The position numbers and the translations under genes were made by a program. A DNA stretch of 58,044 bases, from the NCBI GenBank assembly GCA_902784475.1, contig CACZUX010000021.1:1-58044 (forward strand), given 5' to 3'. The DNA is from an uncultured Bacteroidales bacterium (lineage in GTDB: Bacteria > Bacteroidota > Bacteroidia > Bacteroidales > Bacteroidaceae). Below the pieces are notes generated by a model, which saw only the letters and a list, made by a program, of their open reading frames with translations, was not told the DNA's origin and did no database searches. Shown one piece after another: positions 44,359 through 51,790 of this stretch. Positions within the stretch are counted from its first letter, which is position 1; each line of letters opens with the position of its first letter.

Positions 44359-45596
44359 GCGTTATGTCCACCGAAACCGAAAGTGTTGGAAAGGGCGGCA
44401 CGCACCGTGCGCTTCTGAGCCTGGCCGAAGGTGAAGTTGAGCTTGTAGTCGATCTCTTCGTCCTCGTCACCGGCCTCGTGGTTGATGGTCGGGGGCACGA
44501 TGTCGTTCTGAACCGACAGCACACTCACCATCGCCTCGATGGCTCCGGCAGCACCCAGCAGGTGGCCCGTCATGGACTTCGTGCTGGAGATATTCAGGCT
44601 GTAGGCGTAGTCGCCGAACACTTCCTTGATGGCTTTCACCTCGGAGATGTCGCCCACGTGGGTGGACGTGCCGTGAACGTTGATGTAGTCAATGTCCTCG
44701 GGCTTCATCTCTGCGTCTTCCAGAGCGTTAAGCATCACGAGTTTGGCACCGAGACCCTCGGGATGGGAGGCCGTGATGTGGTGTGCGTCGGCACTCATGC
44801 CGGCACCGGCCATCTCGGCGTAAATCTTGGCACCACGCGCCTTGGCGTGCTCCAACTCCTCCAGAACGAGCGACACAGCACCCTCACCCATCACGAAACC
44901 GTCGCGCGAAGCGCTGAAAGGACGCGAAGCGCCCTCGGGATCGTCGTTGCGGGTGGAGAGGGCGTGCATCGAACAGAAACCGCCCACACCGGCACAGGTG
45001 ATGGCTGCCTCAGCGCCACCGCTCACGATGACGTCGGCCTTGCCAAGACGAATCAGGTTGAAGGCGTCGGCCAAGGCGTTGGTCGAGCTGGCACAAGCCG
45101 AAGAGGTGATGTAGTTGGGACCGTGGAAGCCGTACTTGATGCTGACGTGACCGGCACAGATGTCGGAAATCATCTTGGGCACGAAGAAGGGATTGAACTT
45201 GGGCCCGAGGGTCTCACCCGTGCGGGCATAGTTGCTCACTTCCTCCTCGTAGGTGGTCATGCCGCCGATACCCACACCGAACACCACACCCACACGGTTG
45301 CGGTTGAGGCTGTCGGAAATCATGCCGGAATCCTCCACAGCCATCGTGGCTGCAGCCAGAGCATACTGGCAATAAGGATCCAGCTTGCGGGCCTCCTTAC
45401 GGTCGATACCGAAGTCCTCTGCCTTGAAGCCTTTCACTTCGCAGGCAAACTGCGTCTTGAACTTCGAGGCATCAAAATGTGTGATGGGCGCAGCACCGCT
45501 CTTACCAACGAGAAGATTCTGCCAGGTCTCCCCGACAGAATTTCCCAGCGGTGTGACAGCGCCAAGGCCCGTCACAACGACACGCTTCAATTCCAT
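44334..45596 (-). CDS. fabF: 3-oxoacyl-ACP synthase II
   Basis: 420 residues. FabF elongates acyl-ACP with malonyl-ACP in type II fatty acid synthesis. The catalytic triad is visible: C168 (SSACASS), H308 (VHGTSTH) and H345 (MTGHLLGAAGA). The N-terminal VVVTGLGAVTPLG and C-terminal FGFGGHNACAIF are standard. It follows acpP after a 38-bp gap and overlaps rnc, the acpP-fabF-rnc order seen in many bacteria. Confidence 0.96.
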   Translation of the reverse strand: MELKRVVVTGLGAVTPLGNSVGETWQNLLVGKSGAAPITHFDASKFKTQFACEVKGFKAEDFGIDRKEARKLDPYCQYALAAATMAVEDSGMISDSLNRNRVGVVFGVGIGGMTTYEEEVSNYARTGETLGPKFNPFFVPKMISDICAGHVSIKYGFHGPNYITSSACASSTNALADAFNLIRLGKADVIVSGGAEAAITCAGVGGFCSMHALSTRNDDPEGASRPFSASRDGFVMGEGAVSLVLEELEHAKARGAKIYAEMAGAGMSADAHHITASHPEGLGAKLVMLNALEDAEMKPEDIDYINVHGTSTHVGDISEVKAIKEVFGDYAYSLNISSTKSMTGHLLGAAGAIEAMVSVLSVQNDIVPPTINHEAGDEDEEIDYKLNFTFGQAQKRTVRAALSNTFGFGGHNACAIFKKY

Positions 45597-45634
45597 ATTA
45601 ATAAGTGCGTACTTTTAAAGGAAGAAGCGTCGGC

Positions 45635-45868
45635 TTACTTGTTATCCTGGATGTATTTGATGGCATCGCCAACGGTAGAGATCTTCTCTGCCTTGTCGTC
45701 GGGGATGGTGATTTCGAAAGCCTTCTCAAACTCCATGATGAGCTCTACGGTGTCCAGAGAGTCGGCACCGAGGTCGTTGGTGAAGCTTGCTTCGGGCACT
45801 ACGTCAGCCTCGTCCACACCCAACTTGTCAACAATAATCTCTTTTACTTTTGCTTCAATTTCAGACAT
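45635..45868 (-). CDS. acpP: Acyl carrier protein
   Basis: 77 residues, acidic and helical. The 4'-phosphopantetheine attachment serine is S37 in [12 protein letters not shown], the invariant motif. It carries growing acyl chains for FabF and other type II enzymes. First gene of the fatty-acid operon, with a good promoter about 65 bp upstream. Confidence 0.96.
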   Translation of the reverse strand: MSEIEAKVKEIIVDKLGVDEADVVPEASFTNDLGADSLDTVELIMEFEKAFEITIPDDKAEKISTVGDAIKYIQDNK

Positions 45869-45932
45869 AATCGTACAATTTAAATGTATGTTAATACCTT
45901 TTTTGTTTTTACTCTGTTTTTAAAAACCGCTG

Positions 45933-45963
45933 CAAAGGTACGACCTTTCCTTAACATACACAA
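45933..45963 (-). promoter_or_regulatory. Promoter of the acpP-fabF-rnc operon
   Basis: Minus-strand TACCTTTG (plus 45933-45940) with GTTG/TTG (plus CAA at 45961-45963) 20 bp upstream. A strong consensus match for a highly expressed gene. It predicts a leader of about 58 bases before the acpP ATG. Confidence 0.6.
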
Positions 45964-45980
45964 CATTTTCTCACATTTTT

Positions 45981-46020
45981 TTGCACAAAATTGCACAAAG
46001 TCGACAAAAGTGTGCAAAAA
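45981..46020. repeat. 10-bp near-tandem repeat upstream of the acpP promoter
   Basis: TTGCACAAAA (45981), TTGCACAAAG (45991), TCGACAAAAG (46001) and TGTGCAAAAA (46011) fall in 10-bp register. The first two match at nine of ten bases and the others are degenerate. The array lies just upstream of the acpP -33 element. Confidence 0.55.
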
Positions 46021-46119
46021 CCAGCCTCTTTTTGCTTTTACAGAACGTGAAGTGCACAAATATATGCACCCCTCACATGCGCAGGCGCACACGTACTACA
46101 TTAATCCTCACCCTCAACT

Positions 46120-46240
46120 CGTTCAGTTCCCGTTCAGTCTTCGTGTTTCCTTCGTGTTTCCTTCGTGTTTCTCCCGTGCAAACAGCAGTGATGCAGCAGT
46201 GATACAGCAGTGATGTGGCAACTCTGCGGCAACTCTGGGA
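46120..46240. repeat. Eleven consecutive 11-bp units in perfect register
   Basis: Starting at 46120 every 11th base begins a unit with C: CGTTCAGTTCC, CGTTCAGTCTT, CGTGTTTCCTT twice, CGTGTTTCTCC, CGTGCAAACAG, CAGTGATGCAG, CAGTGATACAG, CAGTGATGTGG, CAACTCTGCGG, CAACTCTGGGA. There is no insertion or deletion over 121 bases although the unit sequence changes in blocks. It fills the gap between the HU terminator (46243) and the acpP upstream region. With the 10-bp set and the promoter, this accounts for most of the 430-base gap; 46021-46119 shows nothing else I recognise. Confidence 0.9.
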
Positions 46241-46242
46241 AC

Positions 46243-46274
46243 AAAAAAAAGGAGGAACCTCACGATTCCTCCTT
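46243..46274 (-). terminator. Rho-independent terminator of the HU gene
   Basis: On the minus strand AGGAGGAA and TTCCTCCT pair in an 8-bp stem with an 8-base loop, followed directly by a run of eight T (plus 46243-46250). It starts about 25 bases after the HU stop codon. Confidence 0.85.
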
Positions 46275-46298
46275 GGTAGCTTTTTGCTTAACAGAGTC

Positions 46299-46559
46299 TT
46301 AAACGAGCTCAGAAGCGGGCTTGAACTTAGCCACCTTCTTGGCTGCAATCTGAATCTTCTGCTTGGTCAGGGGGTTGATACCCTCACGAGCAGCGCGAAC
46401 GCTGGTGGAGAAAGTACCGAAACCAACGAGCTGAACCTTGTCGTCCTTCTTCAGGGCACCTGCGATGGCAGCGAAAGCGGCGTCAACGGCCTTCTTGGCA
46501 TCAGCCTTGCTCAGAGCAGCAGCTTCTGCAACACTGTTAATCAAATCTGTCTTGTTCAT
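46299..46559 (-). CDS. HU family DNA-binding protein
   Basis: 86 residues from the ATG at 46559; the open frame extends further upstream but without homology. MNKTDLINSVAEAAALSK, DKVQLVGFGTFS and NPLTKQKIQI are standard for HU/IHF proteins, which bend and compact DNA as dimers. The arm carries the INP sequence where proline intercalates. It is monocistronic with its own terminator. An 11-bp phased repeat array lies just beyond the terminator. Confidence 0.93.
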   Translation of the reverse strand: MNKTDLINSVAEAAALSKADAKKAVDAAFAAIAGALKKDDKVQLVGFGTFSTSVRAAREGINPLTKQKIQIAAKKVAKFKPASELV

Positions 46560-46624
46560 AACTGGGAGATTAGATAAGTTAGTAAATAAGGTGAATAAAA
46601 ATTGATTTTTATCGTTTTCCGACA

Positions 46625-46632
46625 CAAAAATA
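46625..46632 (-). promoter_or_regulatory. -7 element for the HU gene
   Basis: Minus-strand TATTTTTG, about 65 bp upstream of the HU ATG. No TTTG is found at the expected -33 distance. Confidence 0.4.
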
Positions 46633-46698
46633 TAGAAAAAGTTGAGAGAAATCTCGTTTTTCCCCAAAAAAAAGCAAAAAAAAACGCAAAATGTGCTT

Positions 46699-46735
46699 TT
46701 TGGGGGCTGATATTGCACATTTTGACGTACCTTTG
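46699..46735 (+). promoter_or_regulatory. Promoter of the rhomboid gene
   Basis: TACCTTTG (46728-46735) is a consensus -7 element 23 bp before the ATG at 46759. A TTTG at 46699-46702 is 25 bp upstream, slightly too far. The implied start site near 46742 supports ATG 46759 over the TTG at 46744. Confidence 0.5.
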
Positions 46736-46758
46736 CGCACAAATTGAAGCGAAAAACG

Positions 46759-47370
46759 ATGAATTTGCTACCTCCAGTTACCAAAAACCTTCTCATCATC
46801 AACGTTCTGTGCTATTTGGCGATGGTGGTGGGGCGTCAATACTACCTCGATCTGAACGATATTCTGGGCCTGCATATATGGCTCTCGCCGCGATTCCACC
46901 TCTGGCAACCACTCACTTACATGTTCATGCACGGCAGCCTGGAACACATCTTCTTCAATATGTTCGCGCTGTGGATGTTCGGACGCGTGCTGGAGCAGAT
47001 ATTGGGGCCGAAGCAGTTCCTCATCTTTTATATGGCATGCGGACTCGGCGCCGGCCTCACTCAGGAGCTGGCACAGACGGGTCAGATGCTGCTCACGGGA
47101 CTGCCCTTCGACGTGAGCGTCGTCGGCGCCTCCGGTGCGGTCTACGGCATCCTGCTCGGATTCGGCTATCTGCTGCCCGAGGAGCGCATCTTCATCTTCC
47201 CCCTGCCCGTCCCCATCAAGGCTAAATACTTCGTCATCGGATACGCCGTCATTGAACTGACTTCCGCTCTGGCACAAAGAGGCGACGGCGTGGCCCATTG
47301 CGCCCATTTGGGCGGCATGCTTTTCGGCTTCCTGCTGTTGCGCCACTGGCGCCGCATGAGAATACGCTGA
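46759..47370 (+). CDS. Rhomboid family intramembrane serine protease
   Basis: 203 residues with six hydrophobic helices. Catalytic serine S125 lies in GASGAVYG (123-130) and the partner histidine is H183 in AHLGGMLFG. HGSLEHIFFNMFALWMFG (about 58-75) carries the His-x4-N motif of loop 1/helix 2. It cleaves membrane-protein substrates within the bilayer; substrate unknown. An endonuclease/exonuclease/phosphatase-like gene follows after 18 bp, an association common in Bacteroidetes. Confidence 0.9.
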   Translation: MNLLPPVTKNLLIINVLCYLAMVVGRQYYLDLNDILGLHIWLSPRFHLWQPLTYMFMHGSLEHIFFNMFALWMFGRVLEQILGPKQFLIFYMACGLGAGLTQELAQTGQMLLTGLPFDVSVVGASGAVYGILLGFGYLLPEERIFIFPLPVPIKAKYFVIGYAVIELTSALAQRGDGVAHCAHLGGMLFGFLLLRHWRRMRIR

Positions 47371-47388
47371 ACAAGTTTCCAGTAAACA

Positions 47389-48447
47389 ATGAAGCGACTG
47401 ATTGTCACACTGTTGGCCGGCGCCAACGTCTGCACCATACTGGCGCTTTGGGCGGTATGTGCTTCCACGTGGCTGCATCCGGCTCTGGCGCCGAAACTGG
47501 CCCAGGCGGGATTGCTGATGCCGCTGGCGCTGGCGGCCAATCTGGGCTTCCTGCTGCTGTGGTTCATCGTCGACTTCAAAGGACTGCTGCTGCCTCTTAT
47601 CGGCATTCTGCCCGTGACGGGGTTCTGTCTGGATTACTGTCCGCTGAAATTCACCGGCAGAGAAGCGCCCGAGGACAGCGTGCAGACGCTCCGTGTTGCC
47701 ACCTTCAACAGCTGCGGCTGGCAATACAAGGACAGCACCGACGGCGTGTGGAATGCGCCCCAACTGCTGCGTCTGCTCGACGCCGACATCCTCTGCCTGC
47801 AGGAAACCTCGAGCTTTCCCGCAGAAACCCAAGGGGTTGTCGACAGTTTGGGCTATGACATCCGCAAGACGAAAGGCGTCATGATCTGCAGCCGCCTGCA
47901 TTTCGTGGGCGACAGCATTCCCATCGGTTTCATCGGCAGTAAAAACGGCATTCTGGCCTGGCGCGTGCGCCACGGAGAAGATACGCTGACGGTGATTTGC
48001 GCCCATCTCGAGAGCAACAGCATCCCCGAAGAGGAAAAAGCCGCTCTGGGCGAACGGCTTCATGCGCACAACGAGGAGAAACTCAAGGAGAGCGGGCGCG
48101 TGATGCTCTCGTTTCTCAGCGCCTCCGCCGCCGAGAGAGCCCGCCAAACCGACCGGCTCGACAGCCTGCTGACAGCCCGCGAAGGCGAAAGCATCGTGCT
48201 CTGCGGCGACTTCAACGACACGCCGGTTTCCTACACCTACAGGCGTATGAAGCAGCATCTTGGCAACACGTATCGCGAAAGCGGCTTCGGCACCGGTTTC
48301 TCCTACAACCGCACCGGATTCTGGGTGCGCATCGACCACATCTTCACGAGCGACGACTGGACGAGTTTCGGCACCCGAACCGTGCGCGATTTTCCCTCCT
48401 CCGACCATTATCCCGTTCTCACCACAATCCGAAAAAAGAACAAATAG
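47389..48447 (+). CDS. Endonuclease/exonuclease/phosphatase (EEP) family membrane protein
   Basis: 352 residues. Three N-terminal membrane helices (about 5-85) anchor an EEP domain, which probably faces the periplasm. Catalytic motifs are TFNSCGWQ (about 105), LCLQETSSF (Glu about 141), CAHLESNS, LCGDFNDTP (Asp/Asn about 284-286) and the terminal FPSSDHYPV (Asp-His about 340). EEP enzymes are metal-dependent phosphodiesterases or phosphatases; whether this acts on nucleic acid or lipid headgroups is not known. It is likely co-transcribed with the rhomboid gene. Confidence 0.83.
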   Translation: MKRLIVTLLAGANVCTILALWAVCASTWLHPALAPKLAQAGLLMPLALAANLGFLLLWFIVDFKGLLLPLIGILPVTGFCLDYCPLKFTGREAPEDSVQTLRVATFNSCGWQYKDSTDGVWNAPQLLRLLDADILCLQETSSFPAETQGVVDSLGYDIRKTKGVMICSRLHFVGDSIPIGFIGSKNGILAWRVRHGEDTLTVICAHLESNSIPEEEKAALGERLHAHNEEKLKESGRVMLSFLSASAAERARQTDRLDSLLTAREGESIVLCGDFNDTPVSYTYRRMKQHLGNTYRESGFGTGFSYNRTGFWVRIDHIFTSDDWTSFGTRTVRDFPSSDHYPVLTTIRKKNK

Positions 48448-48502
48448 GCCGCTTTGCGTCACTTTTTTGACGACAAAGGGGTCGCGTTTCGTTTTTTTTT
48501 GC

Positions 48503-48510
48503 TACCTTTG
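48503..48510 (+). promoter_or_regulatory. -7 element for secDF
   Basis: TACCTTTG, about 46 bp before the secDF ATG at 48556. The T-rich stretch upstream has no TTTG at the standard spacing. Confidence 0.45.
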
Positions 48511-48555
48511 TGCCCGAATTTTATAAATAAAACTATCAAATATTCACTAACAACA

Positions 48556-51500
48556 ATGCAAAACAAAGGATTTGTCAAGTTCTTCGCGCTGCTGCTGACG
48601 TTGGTATGCCTGTTCTACCTCAGCTTCTCCGTGGTCACCAGCCACTTCGAGAGCAAGTATGAAAACATGGTGGCCACCGAAGGCCAGGAGGCTGCGGATC
48701 GCTACATGGATTCGCTCCAGAACAACAAAGTGTATCTGGGCATCTGGACGCTGAAGGACTGCCGCGAGATGGGTATCGGACTCGGTCTGGACCTGAAGGG
48801 CGGTATGAATGTCGTGCTGGAAGTGAGCGTGCCCGACGTGGTGAAGGCGCTCTCCGACCACAAGGAAGAAACCGACGAAACATTCCGCAAGGCTGTGGAG
48901 CAGGCCACCAAGGAGGCCACTCAGAGCCAGAAAGATTTTATCACGCTTTTCGTCAAGGACTATCGTGAGCTGGCTCCCGAACGCCCGCTGGCTGAGCTGT
49001 TTGCCACCCAGCAGCTGCGCGACAAGGTGACCACGAAGAGCACCGACAAGGAAGTGGAGCAGGTGCTGCGCAGCGAAGTGAAGAGTGCCATCGACAACTC
49101 TTACAACGTGCTCCGCACCCGTATCGACCGCTTCGGCGTGGTGCAGCCCAACATCCAGGCCCTCGAGGGTCAGGAAGGCCGCATCATGGTGGAGATGCCC
49201 GGCATCAAGGAGCCCGAGCGCGTACGTAAACTGCTGCAGGGTTCTGCCAACCTGGAGTTCTGGGAGACCTACAGCACGAGTGAAATCGTGCCCTTCCTCA
49301 TTCAGCTCGACCAGAAGCTGGCCTCCGTCGCCAACAGCGGTGCACTGGAGGAGAAAGCCGACAGCGTGGCTGTAGCCGAGCAGACGGAAGAGAGCGCCGA
49401 CAGCGCCGAGACCAAGCAGGCCGACAAAGCCGGTTTGGCCGCCATCGTGGGCAAGAGCTCGCAGAAAGAAGATAACGCCAAATTGAGCGAGGCCGACATT
49501 GAGCAGCTGCGCAAGCAGCATCCCCTGCTCTCCCGTCTGCAAGTGGCCCAGCAGGAGATGGGCTGCATCGTGGGCTATGCCTCCAAGCGTGACATGGACG
49601 CCATCAGCGCCCTGCTGGAGACCCCCGAAGCCAAAGAAGTGCTGCCCTCCGACCTCAGCCTCAAGTGGGGCGTTAAGGGCATGGGCGAAGGCGCTGCCGC
49701 CGACGTCTATGAGCTCTACGCCATCCGCATCACCGAGCGCAACGGACGCGCTCCTCTGGAAGGCGACGTTGTGACCGACGCCAAGGACGAGTTTGACAAC
49801 AACGGACGTCCCTGCGTTTCGATGAAGATGAACGTGGACGGCGCACGCCGTTGGGCCGCTCTGACCAAGGCCAATCTGCACAAGTGCGTGGCCATCGTGC
49901 TGGACAACAATGTCTACAGCGCTCCCACCGTACAGAGCGAGATCACCGGCGGCAACAGCCAGATCACCGGCAACTTCACCACCGAAGACACCCGCGACCT
50001 GGCCAATGTGCTCAAGAGCGGTAAGATGCCTGCTCCTGCCAAGATCGTGAGCGAGGAAATCGTCGGCCCCACGCTGGGTGCCGAGTCCATCCGCCTGGGC
50101 ATTTGGAGCTGCGTCATCGCCTTCATCGTGCTGATGTTCTACATGATGGCCATGTACGGCCTCATCCCCGGCATGGTGGCCAACTGCGCCCTGTTGCTCA
50201 ACCTCTTCTTCACCGTGGGCATCCTCACCAGCTTCCAGGCTGCTCTGACCATGAGCGGTATCGCCGGTATGGTGCTGACACTGGGTATGGCTGTGGACGC
50301 CAACGTGCTCATCTACGAACGCACGAAGGAAGAGATGAGAGGCGGCAAGAAGGTGCGCGAAGCCCTGAAAGCCGGCTATGAAAATGCCTTCTCGGCCATC
50401 TTCGACTCCAACCTGACGAGCTTGATCACCGGTATCATCCTCTACAAGTTTGGCACCGGCCCGATCCAGGGCTTCGCCACAACGCTGATCATCGGCATCA
50501 TCGTCAGCTTCTTCACCGCCGTGTTCCTGACACGTTTGGTGTACACCGCCATGCTGGCACGCGAGAAGTGGCTCGACCTGACCTTCACCAGCAGCATCGG
50601 TAAGGCCGTCAGCTTCAAGAATCCGCAGTATAAGTTCATGAGCGCTTACAAGAAGAGCTTCACCGTGTTCCTCACGCTGGCTGTCATCGCCATCGGCGGT
50701 ATCGTGGTGCGCGGCTTCTCCAAGAGCATTGACTTCACCGGCGGCCGCAACTTCATCGTGCTCTTCGAGAATCAGGTGGAGCCCGAGCAGGTGCGCGGCG
50801 TCCTGGCCGAAGCCTTCCCCGAAAGCACCACCAGCGCCATCGCACTGGGTGCAGAAGGCAAAACCATCCGCGTGTCCACCAACTACCGCATTGAAGAAGA
50901 CGGACTCGAAGTAGACAACGAAATCGAGCAGAAGCTCTTCGAGGCACTGAAGAAGGGCGGCGTGCTCTCCGACGACCTCACGCTGGAGAACTTCATCAAC
51001 CGTGACGAGCGCGCCGGCGGCAGTATCATCTCTTCGCAGAAGGTGGGCCCCTCGGTGGCTGAAGACATCACGCGCGGTGCCATCATCAGCATCATCCTAG
51101 CCTTCATCGCCATCTTCATCTACATCCTGGCCCGCTTCCGCAACGTGGCCTTCTCGGTAGGTGCCATCGTGGCTTTGGGCTTCGATATCATCCTGATTCT
51201 CGGTGCATACGCTCTCCTGTGGGGCATCCTGCCCTTCTCACTGGAGATTGACCAGACCTTCATCGGCGCCATTCTGACGGCCATCGGTTACTCCATCAAC
51301 GACAAGGTGGTGGTGTTCGACCGTATCCGTGAGAACATCACGCTCTTCCCCAAGCGCGACCGTCAGCAGTTGTTCAACGAGTCGGTCAACAGCACCTTGA
51401 ACCGCACCATCAACACCTCCGTATCCACCTTCATCGTATTGCTGGTGATCTTCCTCATCGGCATCTTCGGCGGCGGCGCAGGCAGCATCATCAGCTTCTC

Positions 51501-51600
51501 CTTCGCCATGATACTGGGTGTGGTGTTCGGCACTCTGAGCTCCATCTTCGTGGCAGTGCCCACTGCCTACGTGACGATGGGCAAGACCATCAAGGAATAA
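48556..51600 (+). CDS. secDF: Protein translocase SecDF (fused SecD and SecF)
   Basis: 1014 residues from ATG 48556; the upstream codons of the open frame overlap the promoter. SecDF uses the proton gradient to pull secreted proteins through SecYEG. The SecD half has GLGLDLKGGMNVVLEV (about 75-90), a large periplasmic part with an acidic insertion (about 255-330), and GMVLTLGMAVDANVLIYER. The SecF half begins near 690 with SIDFTGGRNFIVLF and ends with YSINDKVVVFDRIREN. Twelve membrane helices are expected. The fused form is usual in Bacteroidetes. It is followed by a hairpin and tRNA-Arg. Confidence 0.95.
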   Translation: MQNKGFVKFFALLLTLVCLFYLSFSVVTSHFESKYENMVATEGQEAADRYMDSLQNNKVYLGIWTLKDCREMGIGLGLDLKGGMNVVLEVSVPDVVKALSDHKEETDETFRKAVEQATKEATQSQKDFITLFVKDYRELAPERPLAELFATQQLRDKVTTKSTDKEVEQVLRSEVKSAIDNSYNVLRTRIDRFGVVQPNIQALEGQEGRIMVEMPGIKEPERVRKLLQGSANLEFWETYSTSEIVPFLIQLDQKLASVANSGALEEKADSVAVAEQTEESADSAETKQADKAGLAAIVGKSSQKEDNAKLSEADIEQLRKQHPLLSRLQVAQQEMGCIVGYASKRDMDAISALLETPEAKEVLPSDLSLKWGVKGMGEGAAADVYELYAIRITERNGRAPLEGDVVTDAKDEFDNNGRPCVSMKMNVDGARRWAALTKANLHKCVAIVLDNNVYSAPTVQSEITGGNSQITGNFTTEDTRDLANVLKSGKMPAPAKIVSEEIVGPTLGAESIRLGIWSCVIAFIVLMFYMMAMYGLIPGMVANCALLLNLFFTVGILTSFQAALTMSGIAGMVLTLGMAVDANVLIYERTKEEMRGGKKVREALKAGYENAFSAIFDSNLTSLITGIILYKFGTGPIQGFATTLIIGIIVSFFTAVFLTRLVYTAMLAREKWLDLTFTSSIGKAVSFKNPQYKFMSAYKKSFTVFLTLAVIAIGGIVVRGFSKSIDFTGGRNFIVLFENQVEPEQVRGVLAEAFPESTTSAIALGAEGKTIRVSTNYRIEEDGLEVDNEIEQKLFEALKKGGVLSDDLTLENFINRDERAGGSIISSQKVGPSVAEDITRGAIISIILAFIAIFIYILARFRNVAFSVGAIVALGFDIILILGAYALLWGILPFSLEIDQTFIGAILTAIGYSINDKVVVFDRIRENITLFPKRDRQQLFNESVNSTLNRTINTSVSTFIVLLVIFLIGIFGGGAGSIISFSFAMILGVVFGTLSSIFVAVPTAYVTMGKTIKE

Positions 51601-51610
51601 CTCTTCCGTG

Positions 51611-51638
51611 TTTCTGCGGCCGCTGACGGCCGCAGAAA
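51611..51638 (+). terminator. Perfect 12-bp hairpin after secDF
   Basis: TTTCTGCGGCCG (51611-51622) and CGGCCGCAGAAA (51627-51638) pair completely with a 4-base loop. No T-run follows, so it may be a Rho-assisted terminator, a processing site ahead of the tRNA, or an RNA 3' end protector. Confidence 0.55.
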
Positions 51639-51647
51639 CCGCGGGAT

Positions 51648-51719
51648 GCTCCTGTAGTTAAATGGATAGAACGGAGGTTTCCTAAACCTTTGATCCGGGT
51701 TCGATTCCCGGCGGGAGTA
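51648..51719 (+). tRNA. tRNA-Arg (anticodon CCT)
   Basis: A 72-base cloverleaf. Acceptor GCTCCTG pairs with CGGGAGT (two G-T pairs including 1-72), the anticodon stem GAGGT/ACCTT closes the loop TTCCTAA, and the T-arm GGG-TTCGATT-CCC is canonical. Anticodon CCT reads AGG. CCA is not encoded (C and A-run follow). It sits between the secDF hairpin and korA, with no own promoter seen. A 6-bp inverted repeat (51743-51762) follows. Confidence 0.93.
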
Positions 51720-51790
51720 CAAAAAAACAGAAAAACAAAACGGCGTGCTTCATCCTGCACGCATACGTAATAATATAAGGTAAAGAAGAT

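Noticed and set aside
46120-46240. Possible coding repeat (collagen-like or similar)
   Set aside because: An 11-bp unit is not a multiple of three, no long frame crosses it, and it lies between a terminator and a promoter region.
51743-51762. Terminator after tRNA-Arg
   Set aside because: The 6-bp inverted repeat has no T-run and an 8-base loop; too weak to call.
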